Assembly: GCA_002317145.1 (NCBI GenBank)
Contig: DCIT01000022.1
Location: 7,015 to 14,459, forward strand
Direction of reading: 5' to 3'
Source of the DNA: Caryophanales bacterium UBA1719
Lineage (GTDB): Bacteria > Bacillota_I > Bacilli_A > RFN20 > CAG-826
Length of the DNA: 7,445 bases
The notes beneath the pieces were generated by a model, which ran no database searches, was not told where the DNA came from, and was given only the letters and a program-made list of their open reading frames with translations. Positions 1-5,310 of the stretch are shown piece by piece. Both the position numbers and the translations under genes were made by a program. The stretch's first letter is position 1; each line of letters begins with the position of its first letter.

Positions 1-852
1 AGAAGCTGCTGCTTTTTCTTTTGCGGCCTTATTCTTTTCATTAATTTCACGTAACTGATCACAGATATTTTTATATTGTGGAGTCCAGTCATCGAAATAT
101 TCTTTTAAGTGTGCATGAATTATTTCGTGGCCTTCTTTAAAACAATCTCCGAAATGTTTTCCTTCAGGAAGGGCTCTTCTTCCGATTGTCCAATCTATTG
201 TTTTAGTAATATAGTCAACCATGTCCCAATATTTATTATCAGTGCAAGATTGATGATCTCTAACAAAAATAATATGTTTTACAACTCTATTTAATTCACC
301 TTGAATGAAGTTTGATTGAGGAGTTAATGCTCCTTTAGCTTCATTGCGAGCTTTGTTATATTCAAAGAATAAAGATTCTAAATCATGATATAAACAATTA
401 AAAGCAATTGTACGATAGAGTCTTTCATCTGCTAAAACAAATTTTAAGATTTCTTCTTCTAATGCTCCTTTGCTTTTAGCAAATCCTAAATTACCATCAA
501 CTATTTTTTTAATTTCTTCGTGTAATTCAATAACTGAATCATATATTGCTAAATGTTGACTATTATCAACTCTTAACTCATTGTTAGCAACTTTACAAAT
601 TGTTGCTGAATCAGAATAAACATTGTCAATTAATGTATGAATATCATCAACTATTTTTTTAGTTTTTTCTTTGTTGTTATCAAAAAATTTCTTTAGCGAT
701 GTTTCTTGAGTGATTTCATCTGATATGTATCTCTTTTTTTCAAGATAGCTCTTTAAATCATAGCTTTGCTTTGGAATAGCGTATTCTAAAGTCTCTCTAA
801 TTGCGATGTTATATAATAGGATTCCGCAAATTGACATTGATATACCGTTCAT
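1..852 (-). CDS. Hypothetical protein, N-terminal 284 residues (runs off the left edge)
   Basis: An uninterrupted frame begins with ATG at 852-850 and stays open for 284 codons to the window edge, so the C-terminus is missing. The start is well supported: GGAGG at 864-860 sits 7 bases upstream of the ATG. I do not recognise the family. The protein is charged and appears mostly helical, with no signal peptide; the short hydrophobic N-terminal stretch (about residues 4-15, including CGILLYNIAI) is too weak to call a membrane segment. Asp/Glu/Lys-rich helices fill about residues 60-170. A Trp-containing region (KYWDMVDYI, then DWTIGRR and DDWTPQY) lies at about 205-260. The last visible part (NEKNKAAKEKAAAS) is a Lys/Ala-rich helix or tail. 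It has its own promoter and is separated from hpf upstream by a terminator, so it is probably transcribed independently. Trp codons are TGG and there is no in-frame TGA. That it is a real gene is fairly sure; its function is unknown. Confidence 0.85.
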   Translation of the reverse strand, partial: MNGISMSICGILLYNIAIRETLEYAIPKQSYDLKSYLEKKRYISDEITQETSLKKFFDNNKEKTKKIVDDIHTLIDNVYSDSATICKVANNELRVDNSQHLAIYDSVIELHEEIKKIVDGNLGFAKSKGALEEEILKFVLADERLYRTIAFNCLYHDLESLFFEYNKARNEAKGALTPQSNFIQGELNRVVKHIIFVRDHQSCTDNKYWDMVDYITKTIDWTIGRRALPEGKHFGDCFKEGHEIIHAHLKEYFDDWTPQYKNICDQLREINEKNKAAKEKAAAS

Positions 853-904
853 ATAAATTCCTCCATTTGATATTTTTATAATTTACGATTGATTTTATGA
901 TACA

Positions 905-921
905 CGGAAATTATATTTCCG
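905..921. repeat. Perfect 7-bp inverted repeat in the leader of the left-edge gene
   Basis: CGGAAAT at 905-911 and ATTTCCG at 915-921 are exact reverse complements separated by TAT. The palindrome lies just downstream of the predicted start of transcription of the minus-strand gene and about 53 bases before its ATG. It could be a transcription-factor operator or a small hairpin in the 5' leader; the sequence does not decide which. It also contains TATAAT on the minus strand, a possible alternative -10 without a good -35. Confidence 0.5.
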
Positions 922-940
922 AATTCACTAACCACATAAC

Positions 941-969
941 ATTATCGTGTTTTATCTAAAGATAATCAA
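941..969 (-). promoter_or_regulatory. Predicted sigma-A-type promoter of the left-edge gene
   Basis: On the minus strand TTGATT (969-964) is followed after exactly 17 bases by GATAAT (946-941). That is 4/6 and 5/6 to the consensus hexamers at ideal spacing. Transcription would start near 934, giving a leader of about 80 bases that contains the 905-921 palindrome. This is inferred from sequence alone in an AT-rich background. Confidence 0.45.
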
Positions 970-1010
970 GATATTTCAATTAATCTTTAATATTTTTATA
1001 TTTTAGCAAA

Positions 1011-1040
1011 ATAAAAGCGAGACGTTTAATCTCGCTTTTT
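1011..1040 (-). terminator. Rho-independent terminator after hpf
   Basis: AAAAGCGAGA (1013-1022) pairs perfectly with TCTCGCTTTT (1030-1039) around a 7-base loop. On the minus strand the hairpin starts about 10 bases after the hpf stop and runs into a T-rich tail (TTTTATTTT). The stem has A- and T-tracts on both sides, so it is bidirectional in form, but only hpf points into it. It separates the metK-hpf unit from the left-edge gene. Confidence 0.9.
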
Positions 1041-1049
1041 ATCTTACTA

Positions 1050-1595
1050 TTACTTTAAATTATTTTCGGCTTCGATAACTCCATATCCACCATCGAGACG
1101 ACGATAGACAACAGAGATTCTATTTTCATCTTTATCTAAATATACAAAGAAGTCATGATCAATAGCGTTCATTCTTGTAATTGCTTCATCAATATTCATT
1201 GGTTCAAGATAGATTGATTTAGTTCTGACAACTTCATCATCTTCATGACTTTCTTTTTCAGATTCAATATTATCAAGGACAATTGATTCTGCTAAAGAAG
1301 TTTTGTTTCTTCTATCCATTCTAGTTTTTAGTTTTCTGAATTGACCATCGAGTTTATTAACGGCAATATCCATTGCGTTATATAAGTCTTGATCCATCGC
1401 TTCCGCTCTAAAAATCATATGTGGAGTGAAGATTGTTATTTCAAGTTTCATTCCAATTGGATATGTTCTACAAACAACACGTCCAGATACATCATCACGG
1501 TCAAAATATTTATTAAATTTAGAAAATTTATTTTCTAAAGCACTCTTAATTCCTTCAGTAATAGTAATGTTTTTTCCAACAATTGATATTTTCAT
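1050..1595 (-). CDS. hpf: Ribosome hibernation promoting factor, long form (HPF/YfiA family)
   Basis: This protein binds the 30S decoding region during starvation or stress and drives formation of inactive 100S ribosome dimers. The 181-residue product has both domains of the long Firmicute form. The N-terminal ribosome-binding domain (about residues 1-100) ends in the basic segment KLKTRMDRRNK. An acidic linker (about 105-123) leads to the C-terminal dimerisation domain (about 125-178), recognisable from KSIYLEPMNIDEAI, the HDFFVYLD motif and VVYRRLDGGYGVIE. Length is typical. The ATG at 1595 has an excellent site (AAGGAGAA) about 6 bases upstream. Its own extended -10 promoter lies in the 65-base gap after metK, and a strong terminator follows the stop. 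Read-through from metK is possible because I see no terminator between them. Family assignment is secure; stress control is known of the family and not shown by this sequence. Confidence 0.96.
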   Translation of the reverse strand: MKISIVGKNITITEGIKSALENKFSKFNKYFDRDDVSGRVVCRTYPIGMKLEITIFTPHMIFRAEAMDQDLYNAMDIAVNKLDGQFRKLKTRMDRRNKTSLAESIVLDNIESEKESHEDDEVVRTKSIYLEPMNIDEAITRMNAIDHDFFVYLDKDENRISVVYRRLDGGYGVIEAENNLK

Positions 1596-1620
1596 AAAAT
1601 TCTCCTTTTTTGATAATAAT

Positions 1621-1629
1621 ATTATAGCA
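1621..1629 (-). promoter_or_regulatory. Extended -10 promoter of hpf
   Basis: The minus strand reads TGCTATAAT, a perfect TG-N-TATAAT extended -10. The hexamer 17 bases upstream does not resemble TTGACA, as is common for extended -10 promoters. Transcription would begin near 1614, leaving a leader of about 20 bases that contains the AAGGAG site of hpf. Confidence 0.65.
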
Positions 1630-1660
1630 TTTTTTCAAGAATTTTATAGCGCTTTAATAA

Positions 1661-2809
1661 TTATTTTAATAATTGTTTAATTTCCTTTACTTTATCTAGT
1701 TTTTCCCAAGGAAAATTAAATTCTTCTCTACCAAAATGACCATAATTTGTAGTATCAGAATACTTAAATTTAGGATTATTTAAATTAAAGGATTTGATGA
1801 TTGCTCCAGGGCGAGCATCAAATACTTTTTCAATAATTTTATTTATCTTTTCATCTGAATATTTTGATGTTTTAAATGTTAAGAAAGAGATACTTAATGG
1901 TTTAGCAACTCCTATAGCATAAGCGATTTGAACTTCTAATCTTTTAGCTACTCCTGCTGCTACTAAATTCTTAGCTATATATCTAGCATAATAGGCTGCA
2001 CTTCTATCTACTTTAGTTGGATCTTTTCCTGACATTGCTCCACCACCTTGATGAGCACTGCCTCCATAAGTATCACATATTAATTTTCTACCAGTTAATC
2101 CGGTATCTCCTTTAGGACCTCCAATAGTGAATGATCCAGAAGGATTAATTAATAAATCAAAGTCATTACTAAAATGATATTTTTTAGTAGTAGGAAGAAT
2201 TATATTCTTCTTAATATAATCTTTAAATGTGTTCATGTTGATGTTTTCATCATGTTGAACAGATATTAAAATGTTATCAATTTTATTCTTACCATAATCG
2301 ATAGTAACTTGCGCTTTCATATCTGGACGAGCATGTAAGAATTTCTTTTGTTTTCTTAACTTTGTCGCAAGTTTAACTATATCATTAGCCATACAAATAG
2401 CTAAAGGCATATAATTTTTAGTTTCATCAGTGGCATAACCAAATATAATTCCTTGATCTCCTGCTCCAGTATTAACTAAATCTTTCTTACTAACAGCGTT
2501 ATTAATTTCTCTAGATTGTTTACGAATCTTAATATCAATCTTACAAGTATCACATCCAATACCTATCTTCTTATTTGTGTATCCTATTTCTCTTAAAGTA
2601 TCTCTAACTATTTTTTGATAATTAACTTTCGCGTTACTAGTGATCTCTCCTCCTACTAACACATATTCTTCAGTTAAAAATACTTCACATGCGACATGTG
2701 AATTCTTATCTTGTTTAATACAAGCATCAACAATTTTATCCGCAATTAAATCAGCAATCTTATCTGGATGTCCTTCACTAACTGCTTCACTGGTAAATAA
2801 CTTTTTCAT
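1661..2809 (-). CDS. metK: S-adenosylmethionine synthetase (methionine adenosyltransferase)
   Basis: This cytoplasmic enzyme makes SAM, pyrophosphate and phosphate from methionine and ATP; it needs Mg2+ and K+ and works as a tetramer of paired active sites. The 382-residue length is normal. Visible signatures are EGHPDK (12-17), the ATP-binding GAGDQG (115-120) followed by FGYATDE, the glycine-rich loop FTIGGPKGDTGLTGRK (227-242), and GGGAMSGKDPTKVDRS (255-270), which carries the phosphate-binding Lys and Asp. Two small departures are noted: the usual HGGGAFSGKD reads HQGGGAMSGKD, so the His is shifted by one and Phe is replaced by Met. AGGAGG at 2823-2818 lies 8 bases before the ATG and inside the terminator stem of the SAM-sensing leader, so SAM is expected to repress its own synthase. 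hpf follows 65 bases downstream. Confidence 0.98.
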   Translation of the reverse strand: MKKLFTSEAVSEGHPDKIADLIADKIVDACIKQDKNSHVACEVFLTEEYVLVGGEITSNAKVNYQKIVRDTLREIGYTNKKIGIGCDTCKIDIKIRKQSREINNAVSKKDLVNTGAGDQGIIFGYATDETKNYMPLAICMANDIVKLATKLRKQKKFLHARPDMKAQVTIDYGKNKIDNILISVQHDENINMNTFKDYIKKNIILPTTKKYHFSNDFDLLINPSGSFTIGGPKGDTGLTGRKLICDTYGGSAHQGGGAMSGKDPTKVDRSAAYYARYIAKNLVAAGVAKRLEVQIAYAIGVAKPLSISFLTFKTSKYSDEKINKIIEKVFDARPGAIIKSFNLNNPKFKYSDTTNYGHFGREEFNFPWEKLDKVKEIKQLLK

Positions 2810-2811
2810 TT

Positions 2812-2838
2812 AAAAAGCCTCCTCAAGACGAGAAGGCT
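2812..2838 (-). terminator. SAM-controlled terminator hairpin overlapping the metK ribosome binding site
   Basis: On the minus strand AGCCTTCTC (2838-2830) pairs with GAGGAGGCT (2824-2816) over 9 bp with one G-U, around the loop GTCTT. A T-run (2816-2812) follows and ends 2 bases before the metK ATG. The 3' arm contains the Shine-Dalgarno AGGAGG (2823-2818), so the same stem would both stop transcription and hide the ribosome binding site. It is the expression platform of the riboswitch at 2861-2956. Confidence 0.85.
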
Positions 2839-2864
2839 AATTTTAATTTAGTTTCTTCGTCTTG
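2824..2864 (-). promoter_or_regulatory. Antiterminator stem of the metK leader
   Basis: CAAGACGA (minus strand, 2864-2857) pairs perfectly with TCGTCTTG (2831-2824), and a further GAA/TTC helix can form past one bulged A. The 3' arm uses the loop and part of the 5' arm of the terminator, so the two are mutually exclusive. The 5' arm shares its first four bases (2864-2861) with the 3' strand of aptamer helix P1. Ligand-stabilised P1 would therefore block the antiterminator and release the terminator. Confidence 0.75.
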
Positions 2865-2956
2865 TCGCTCGGATTTCTCCGCTTAGAGAGAGCACTTACT
2901 ACTTAGTAGAGTTGCTACCATACTTTTTCATCTCAATTGTATGGATTCTTGACAAG
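2861..2956 (-). promoter_or_regulatory. SAM riboswitch aptamer (SAM-I/S-box clan) controlling metK
   Basis: The minus strand folds into a SAM-I-like four-way junction. P1 is CTTGTC (2956-2951) with GACAAG (2866-2861), followed by the J1/2 AAGA. P2 is CCATAC (2944-2939) with GTATGG (2923-2918), and its loop contains GATGAAA. The conserved core pieces GCAACT (2915-2910) and AAGTGCT (2897-2891) flank P3 (CTAC/GTAG, 2909-2899). P4 is CGGA-GAAA-TCCG (2881-2870) with a GNRA loop. GAGA in the P2 loop can pair with TCTC after the GTGCT core, as the SAM-I pseudoknot does. Position directly upstream of metK fits. The usual GA-rich kink-turn and GAGGGA/CUGGCCC elements of P2 are not evident, so this is a divergent member, or possibly a SAM-I/IV-like variant. 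Confidence 0.82.
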
Positions 2957-2967
2957 CAAGCGTATTT

Positions 2968-2996
2968 ATAATAATTCTTTGTAATAAATATTACAA
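2968..2996 (-). promoter_or_regulatory. Promoter of the metK leader
   Basis: On the minus strand TTGTAA (2996-2991) and TATTAT (2973-2968) are separated by exactly 17 bases, matching 4/6 and 5/6 of the sigma-A hexamers. Transcription would start near 2961, a few bases before P1 of the riboswitch. The -35 hexamer is half of an 18-base palindrome. Confidence 0.6.
2979..2996. repeat. Perfect inverted repeat overlapping the metK -35 region
   Basis: TTGTAATA (2979-2986) and TATTACAA (2989-2996) are exact reverse complements with an AA centre. The repeat begins 4 bases after the pduL stop on the minus strand. It has no T-run after it on that strand and so makes a poor terminator. Because one arm supplies the -35 hexamer of the metK promoter, it could be an operator. 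An AT-rich palindrome by chance is not excluded. Confidence 0.5.
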
Positions 2997-2999
2997 GGT

Positions 3000-3572
3000 T
3001 TATTTAACGATGCGACCAAATACTTGACCAAATGCATTGGCGGCATTAGATTCATCAGTATCAATATGCATCGCTAATCTAAAGTTAGGATTAACTCTAA
3101 TGACAGTATCACCAAAGATTAAAGAACGACCATTAGTCTTTACTTCAACTTTAACAATATCTCCATTATTAACACCTTCAGCTGCTGCATCTTCTGGAGT
3201 CATATGAATATGACGTTTCGCAACGATACAACCTTCAGTTAAAGAGATTTCTCCTGCTGGACCAACTAATTTAATAGGAGCAGATCCTTTAATATCACCA
3301 GATTCTCTAATGACTGCTGGTACTCCTAATGTACGTGCATCTGTCGCACTTACTTCTACTTGATTAGCTTTTCTTACTGGTCCTAAGATAGATACTCCTT
3401 TTATAGTATTTTTAGGTCCAACGATATCTAATCTAGTTTCAGAAACATATTGGCCTGGTTGACTTAATTCTTTTCTTACTTTTAAGTTAAATCCTTTGCC
3501 ACATAAAACTTCTAATGCTTCTTGAGTGACATGAATATGTCTAGCACTTGTTTCTATTAATATATCTTTCAT
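3000..3572 (-). CDS. pduL: Phosphate acyltransferase, PduL type (phosphotransacetylase/phosphotransbutyrylase-like)
   Basis: The PduL family exchanges CoA and phosphate on short acyl groups (propionyl-CoA or acetyl-CoA to acyl phosphate), feeding acetate or propionate kinase. The 190 residues cover the duplicated beta-barrel fold. Visible marks are the metal-binding ARHIHV (10-15) and KRHIHM (119-124), the second-half motif AMHIDTDESNA (167-177), and GPVRKANQVEVSATDAR (64-80). The protein starts directly on the catalytic fold and lacks the N-terminal extension used for targeting to microcompartments. No pdu or eut shell genes are nearby, so it is probably the housekeeping phosphotransacetylase, a role PduL takes in many bacteria without Pta. 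ATG 3572 is the only practical start because an in-frame TAA lies four codons upstream. GAGAGG is the likely but rather distant ribosome binding site. metK follows, with its own promoter. The specific substrate is inferred. Confidence 0.93.
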   Translation of the reverse strand: MKDILIETSARHIHVTQEALEVLCGKGFNLKVRKELSQPGQYVSETRLDIVGPKNTIKGVSILGPVRKANQVEVSATDARTLGVPAVIRESGDIKGSAPIKLVGPAGEISLTEGCIVAKRHIHMTPEDAAAEGVNNGDIVKVEVKTNGRSLIFGDTVIRVNPNFRLAMHIDTDESNAANAFGQVFGRIVK

Positions 3573-3599
3573 ATTTTTATATTACCTCTCGCTTAATAG

Positions 3600-3608
3600 A
3601 TTTTAGCA
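3600..3608 (-). promoter_or_regulatory. Extended -10 promoter of pduL
   Basis: The minus strand reads TGCTAAAAT, a TG-N extended -10 with 5/6 match, and no recognisable -35. The predicted start is near 3593, about 20 bases before the pduL ATG. It has the same TGCTAWAAT form as the hpf promoter and lies divergent to the tRNA-Leu promoter. Confidence 0.45.
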
Positions 3609-3617
3609 CTTTTTATA

Positions 3618-3645
3618 TTGTAATTTATATATTTTTAAGTATGAT
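3618..3645 (+). promoter_or_regulatory. Promoter of tRNA-Leu(GAG)
   Basis: TTGTAA (3618-3623) and TATGAT (3640-3645) are spaced by 16 bases, matching 4/6 and 5/6 to consensus. Transcription would start near 3652, just before the mature tRNA 5' end at 3656. Confidence 0.6.
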
Positions 3646-3655
3646 ATTTCTTGCT

Positions 3656-3738
3656 GGGCGATTGGCGGAATTGGTAGACGCGTACGTTTGAGGGGCGTAT
3701 GGTTATCCGTGTGAGTTCAAGTCTCACATCGCCCACCA
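3656..3738 (+). tRNA. tRNA-Leu, anticodon GAG
   Basis: An 83-base class II tRNA with encoded CCA. The acceptor stem GGGCGAT pairs with ATCGCCC, the D-loop reads GGCGGAATTGGTAGACGC as in tRNA-Leu, and the anticodon stem TACGT/GCGTA holds the loop TTGAGGG with anticodon GAG. A long variable arm precedes the T-arm GTGAG-TTCAAGT-CTCAC. It reads CUC and CUU. The gene stands alone with its own promoter and terminator. Confidence 0.96.
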
Positions 3739-3740
3739 AG

Positions 3741-3772
3741 AAAAATTTATCTCCATTTATGGAGATTTTTTT
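3741..3772 (+). terminator. Rho-independent terminator after tRNA-Leu(GAG)
   Basis: ATCTCCA (3749-3755) and TGGAGAT (3760-3766) form a perfect 7-bp stem around TTTA, followed by seven T bases and preceded by an A-run. It ends transcription of the tRNA 10 bases after the CCA and lies only about 28 bases upstream of the HAD gene start. Confidence 0.92.
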
Positions 3773-3799
3773 ATTTATTATGTGGTAATATTTATTAGT

Positions 3800-4636
3800 A
3801 TGAATAAGAAACCTATTATAGCAATGCTATATGATTATGATGACACTTTAGCTCAAGGAGATATGCAAAACTTTGGATTAATACCTGCTTTAGGATTAAC
3901 TCCAGCGGAATTCTGGAGTAAATGCCAAGCATATTCTAAGAAACATAAATGTGAAAGAATATTATCTTTTCTTTATACCATGAAAGAAGAATGTAAAAAG
4001 AAAGGAATTAAATGCACTAGAAAATGGTTAAATTCTTTAGGAAAAGATATTGAATTCTTTCCTGGTGTAACTGAATTCTTTAAAAGAATAAATGCTTACG
4101 GAAGAAAGAAAGGTGTTGAAATAGAACACTATGTCATTAGTAGTGGAAATAAAGAAATAGTTGAAGGAAGTAAAATCGCTAAAGAATTTAAAAATATATT
4201 CGCCTGCGAATATTGTTATGATGATAAAACTAAATTACCTACATGGCCTAAATTAGTTGTGAACTATACACAAAAAACTCAATTCGTCTATCGTGTCGCG
4301 AAAGGAACATTAGATATTCAAGATGATTCTAATATCAATAAGAAAACACCATTAAGAATTAAACACGATAATATGATTTATCTAGGTGATGGATTAACTG
4401 ATGTACCATGTATGACTGTTATTAAAAATTATGGTGGTAGATCAATCGCGATTTATTCTAAAAAGAAAAAAGATTTAGTAATGCCTTTAGTTAAAGAAGG
4501 AAGAGTTAATTATGCTTGTTTAGCCGATTATCGAGAGAACTCTGAATTAGATAAAGTTGTTAAATTATTTATTGATGGTGTCGCGATTAAAGAAAAGATG
4601 ATTAATAGTGAAAATAAGAATATTAGAAAATTATGA
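3800..4636 (+). CDS. HAD-superfamily hydrolase (probable phosphatase)
   Basis: This is a cytoplasmic phosphohydrolase of the haloacid dehalogenase fold, which acts through a phospho-aspartate. Counting from the ATG at 3800 (278 residues), motif I is DYDDT at 12-16 (nucleophile D12, general acid D14), motif II is the Ser of VISSGN (112-117), and motif IV is GDGLTD (196-201, Mg2+-binding acids). A Lys in the NKKTPLRIK stretch (about 180-188) may supply motif III. Residues about 20-85 form a helical cap. The frame could begin at GTG 3782, but ATG 3800 puts motif I at the usual distance from the N-terminus. Neither start has a good Shine-Dalgarno. The stop overlaps the ispD start (ATGA), so this is the first gene of a four-gene operon. 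The substrate cannot be read from the sequence; phosphosugar or phospho-polyol metabolism is only a guess from its neighbours. Confidence 0.85.
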   Translation: MNKKPIIAMLYDYDDTLAQGDMQNFGLIPALGLTPAEFWSKCQAYSKKHKCERILSFLYTMKEECKKKGIKCTRKWLNSLGKDIEFFPGVTEFFKRINAYGRKKGVEIEHYVISSGNKEIVEGSKIAKEFKNIFACEYCYDDKTKLPTWPKLVVNYTQKTQFVYRVAKGTLDIQDDSNINKKTPLRIKHDNMIYLGDGLTDVPCMTVIKNYGGRSIAIYSKKKKDLVMPLVKEGRVNYACLADYRENSELDKVVKLFIDGVAIKEKMINSENKNIRKL

Positions 4637-5310
4637 ACTTTGCCTTACTCTTACTTGCTGGATCTAGTAATAGATTTAAAGATAATACTTATAAACAATT
4701 CTATCTAGTTAATAATAAACCTTTATATTATTATCCTTTAAAAGCTTTAAACGATTCAAAAGAAATAGATCAAATAATTGTCTTAACTTTAAAAGACAAA
4801 ATATTTGATGTATTTAATTTTGTTAAACAAAATAACTTAAATAAAGTTAAAGCTGTTATAGGTGGCGGTAACTCTCGTAACGAAACAGTTAAATTTGGAT
4901 TAGAGAAAATAAAAGAGACTGCGAATGAAGATGATATTGTTTTAATTCATGATGCTGCTAGAGCGTTACTTACTTCTATTGATGTTGATAACGCTATTAA
5001 AGAAACAAAAACTAAAGATGTTACTACTTATGCTTTACACAGTTATGATACTTTAGTAAGAGCAAAGAACTTTGAAGTAGTCCAATATTTAAATCGCGAT
5101 GAGATATTTAGAATACAAACTCCTCAGACATTTAAATTTAAATTAATTAATAATGCTTATAAAAACTTTAAACACACGAATGATGATACTGAATTAGTAT
5201 TCTTAACTAAACATAAAGTACATTTATTAAAAGGTAGTGAAAGATTATTTAAAGTTACCACTAAAGAAGATATTAAAAAGATGGAGACATATTTATGCGC
5301 TACAAAGTAG
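4633..5310 (+). CDS. ispD: IspD/TarI-family cytidylyltransferase, probable 2-C-methyl-D-erythritol 4-phosphate cytidylyltransferase
   Basis: IspD joins CTP to methylerythritol phosphate, giving CDP-methylerythritol in the MEP route to isoprenoids. The related TarI does the same to ribitol 5-phosphate. The 225-residue length is typical. The N-terminal CTP loop is LLLAGSSNRF with R14 and YKQF with K21. IGGGNSRNETVKFGL (76-90), HDAAR (106-110), LNRDEIFRIQTPQTF (153-167), TNDDTELVF (182-190) and FKVTTKEDI (206-214) follow, with R155 and K207 matching the substrate-contacting Arg and Lys of E. coli IspD. Departures are GSSNR for the commoner GxGxR, Ala for Pro after HDAAR, and RLFK for NIK. The ATG overlaps the HAD stop and lacks a clear ribosome binding site, so coupled translation is likely. 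The family is certain; IspD is favoured over TarI, but no other MEP or teichoic-acid gene is present to settle it. Confidence 0.85.
   Translation: MNFALLLLAGSSNRFKDNTYKQFYLVNNKPLYYYPLKALNDSKEIDQIIVLTLKDKIFDVFNFVKQNNLNKVKAVIGGGNSRNETVKFGLEKIKETANEDDIVLIHDAARALLTSIDVDNAIKETKTKDVTTYALHSYDTLVRAKNFEVVQYLNRDEIFRIQTPQTFKFKLINNAYKNFKHTNDDTELVFLTKHKVHLLKGSERLFKVTTKEDIKKMETYLCATK

Noticed and set aside
109..294. Plus-strand 61-codon frame
   Set aside because: Antisense shadow of the well-supported minus-strand gene with a proper ribosome binding site; no motif and no start signal of its own.
1426..1680. Plus-strand 84-codon hydrophobic frame
   Set aside because: Lies antisense to hpf and its promoter; hydrophobicity is a by-product of reading AT-rich sequence in reverse.
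1640..1680. Possible terminator between metK and hpf (AATTATT/AATAATT palindrome)
   Set aside because: All-AT stem with almost no loop and no following T-run on the minus strand; it is too weak to call.
3656..3772. Integrated element or attachment site at the tRNA-Leu 3' end
   Set aside because: No direct repeat of the tRNA 3' end is seen elsewhere in the window, and the flanking genes are housekeeping.
3782..4636. Code-4 (TGA = Trp) genome
   Set aside because: The HAD gene ends at a TGA exactly overlapping the ispD start, Trp residues are TGG throughout, and no gene has an internal TGA.
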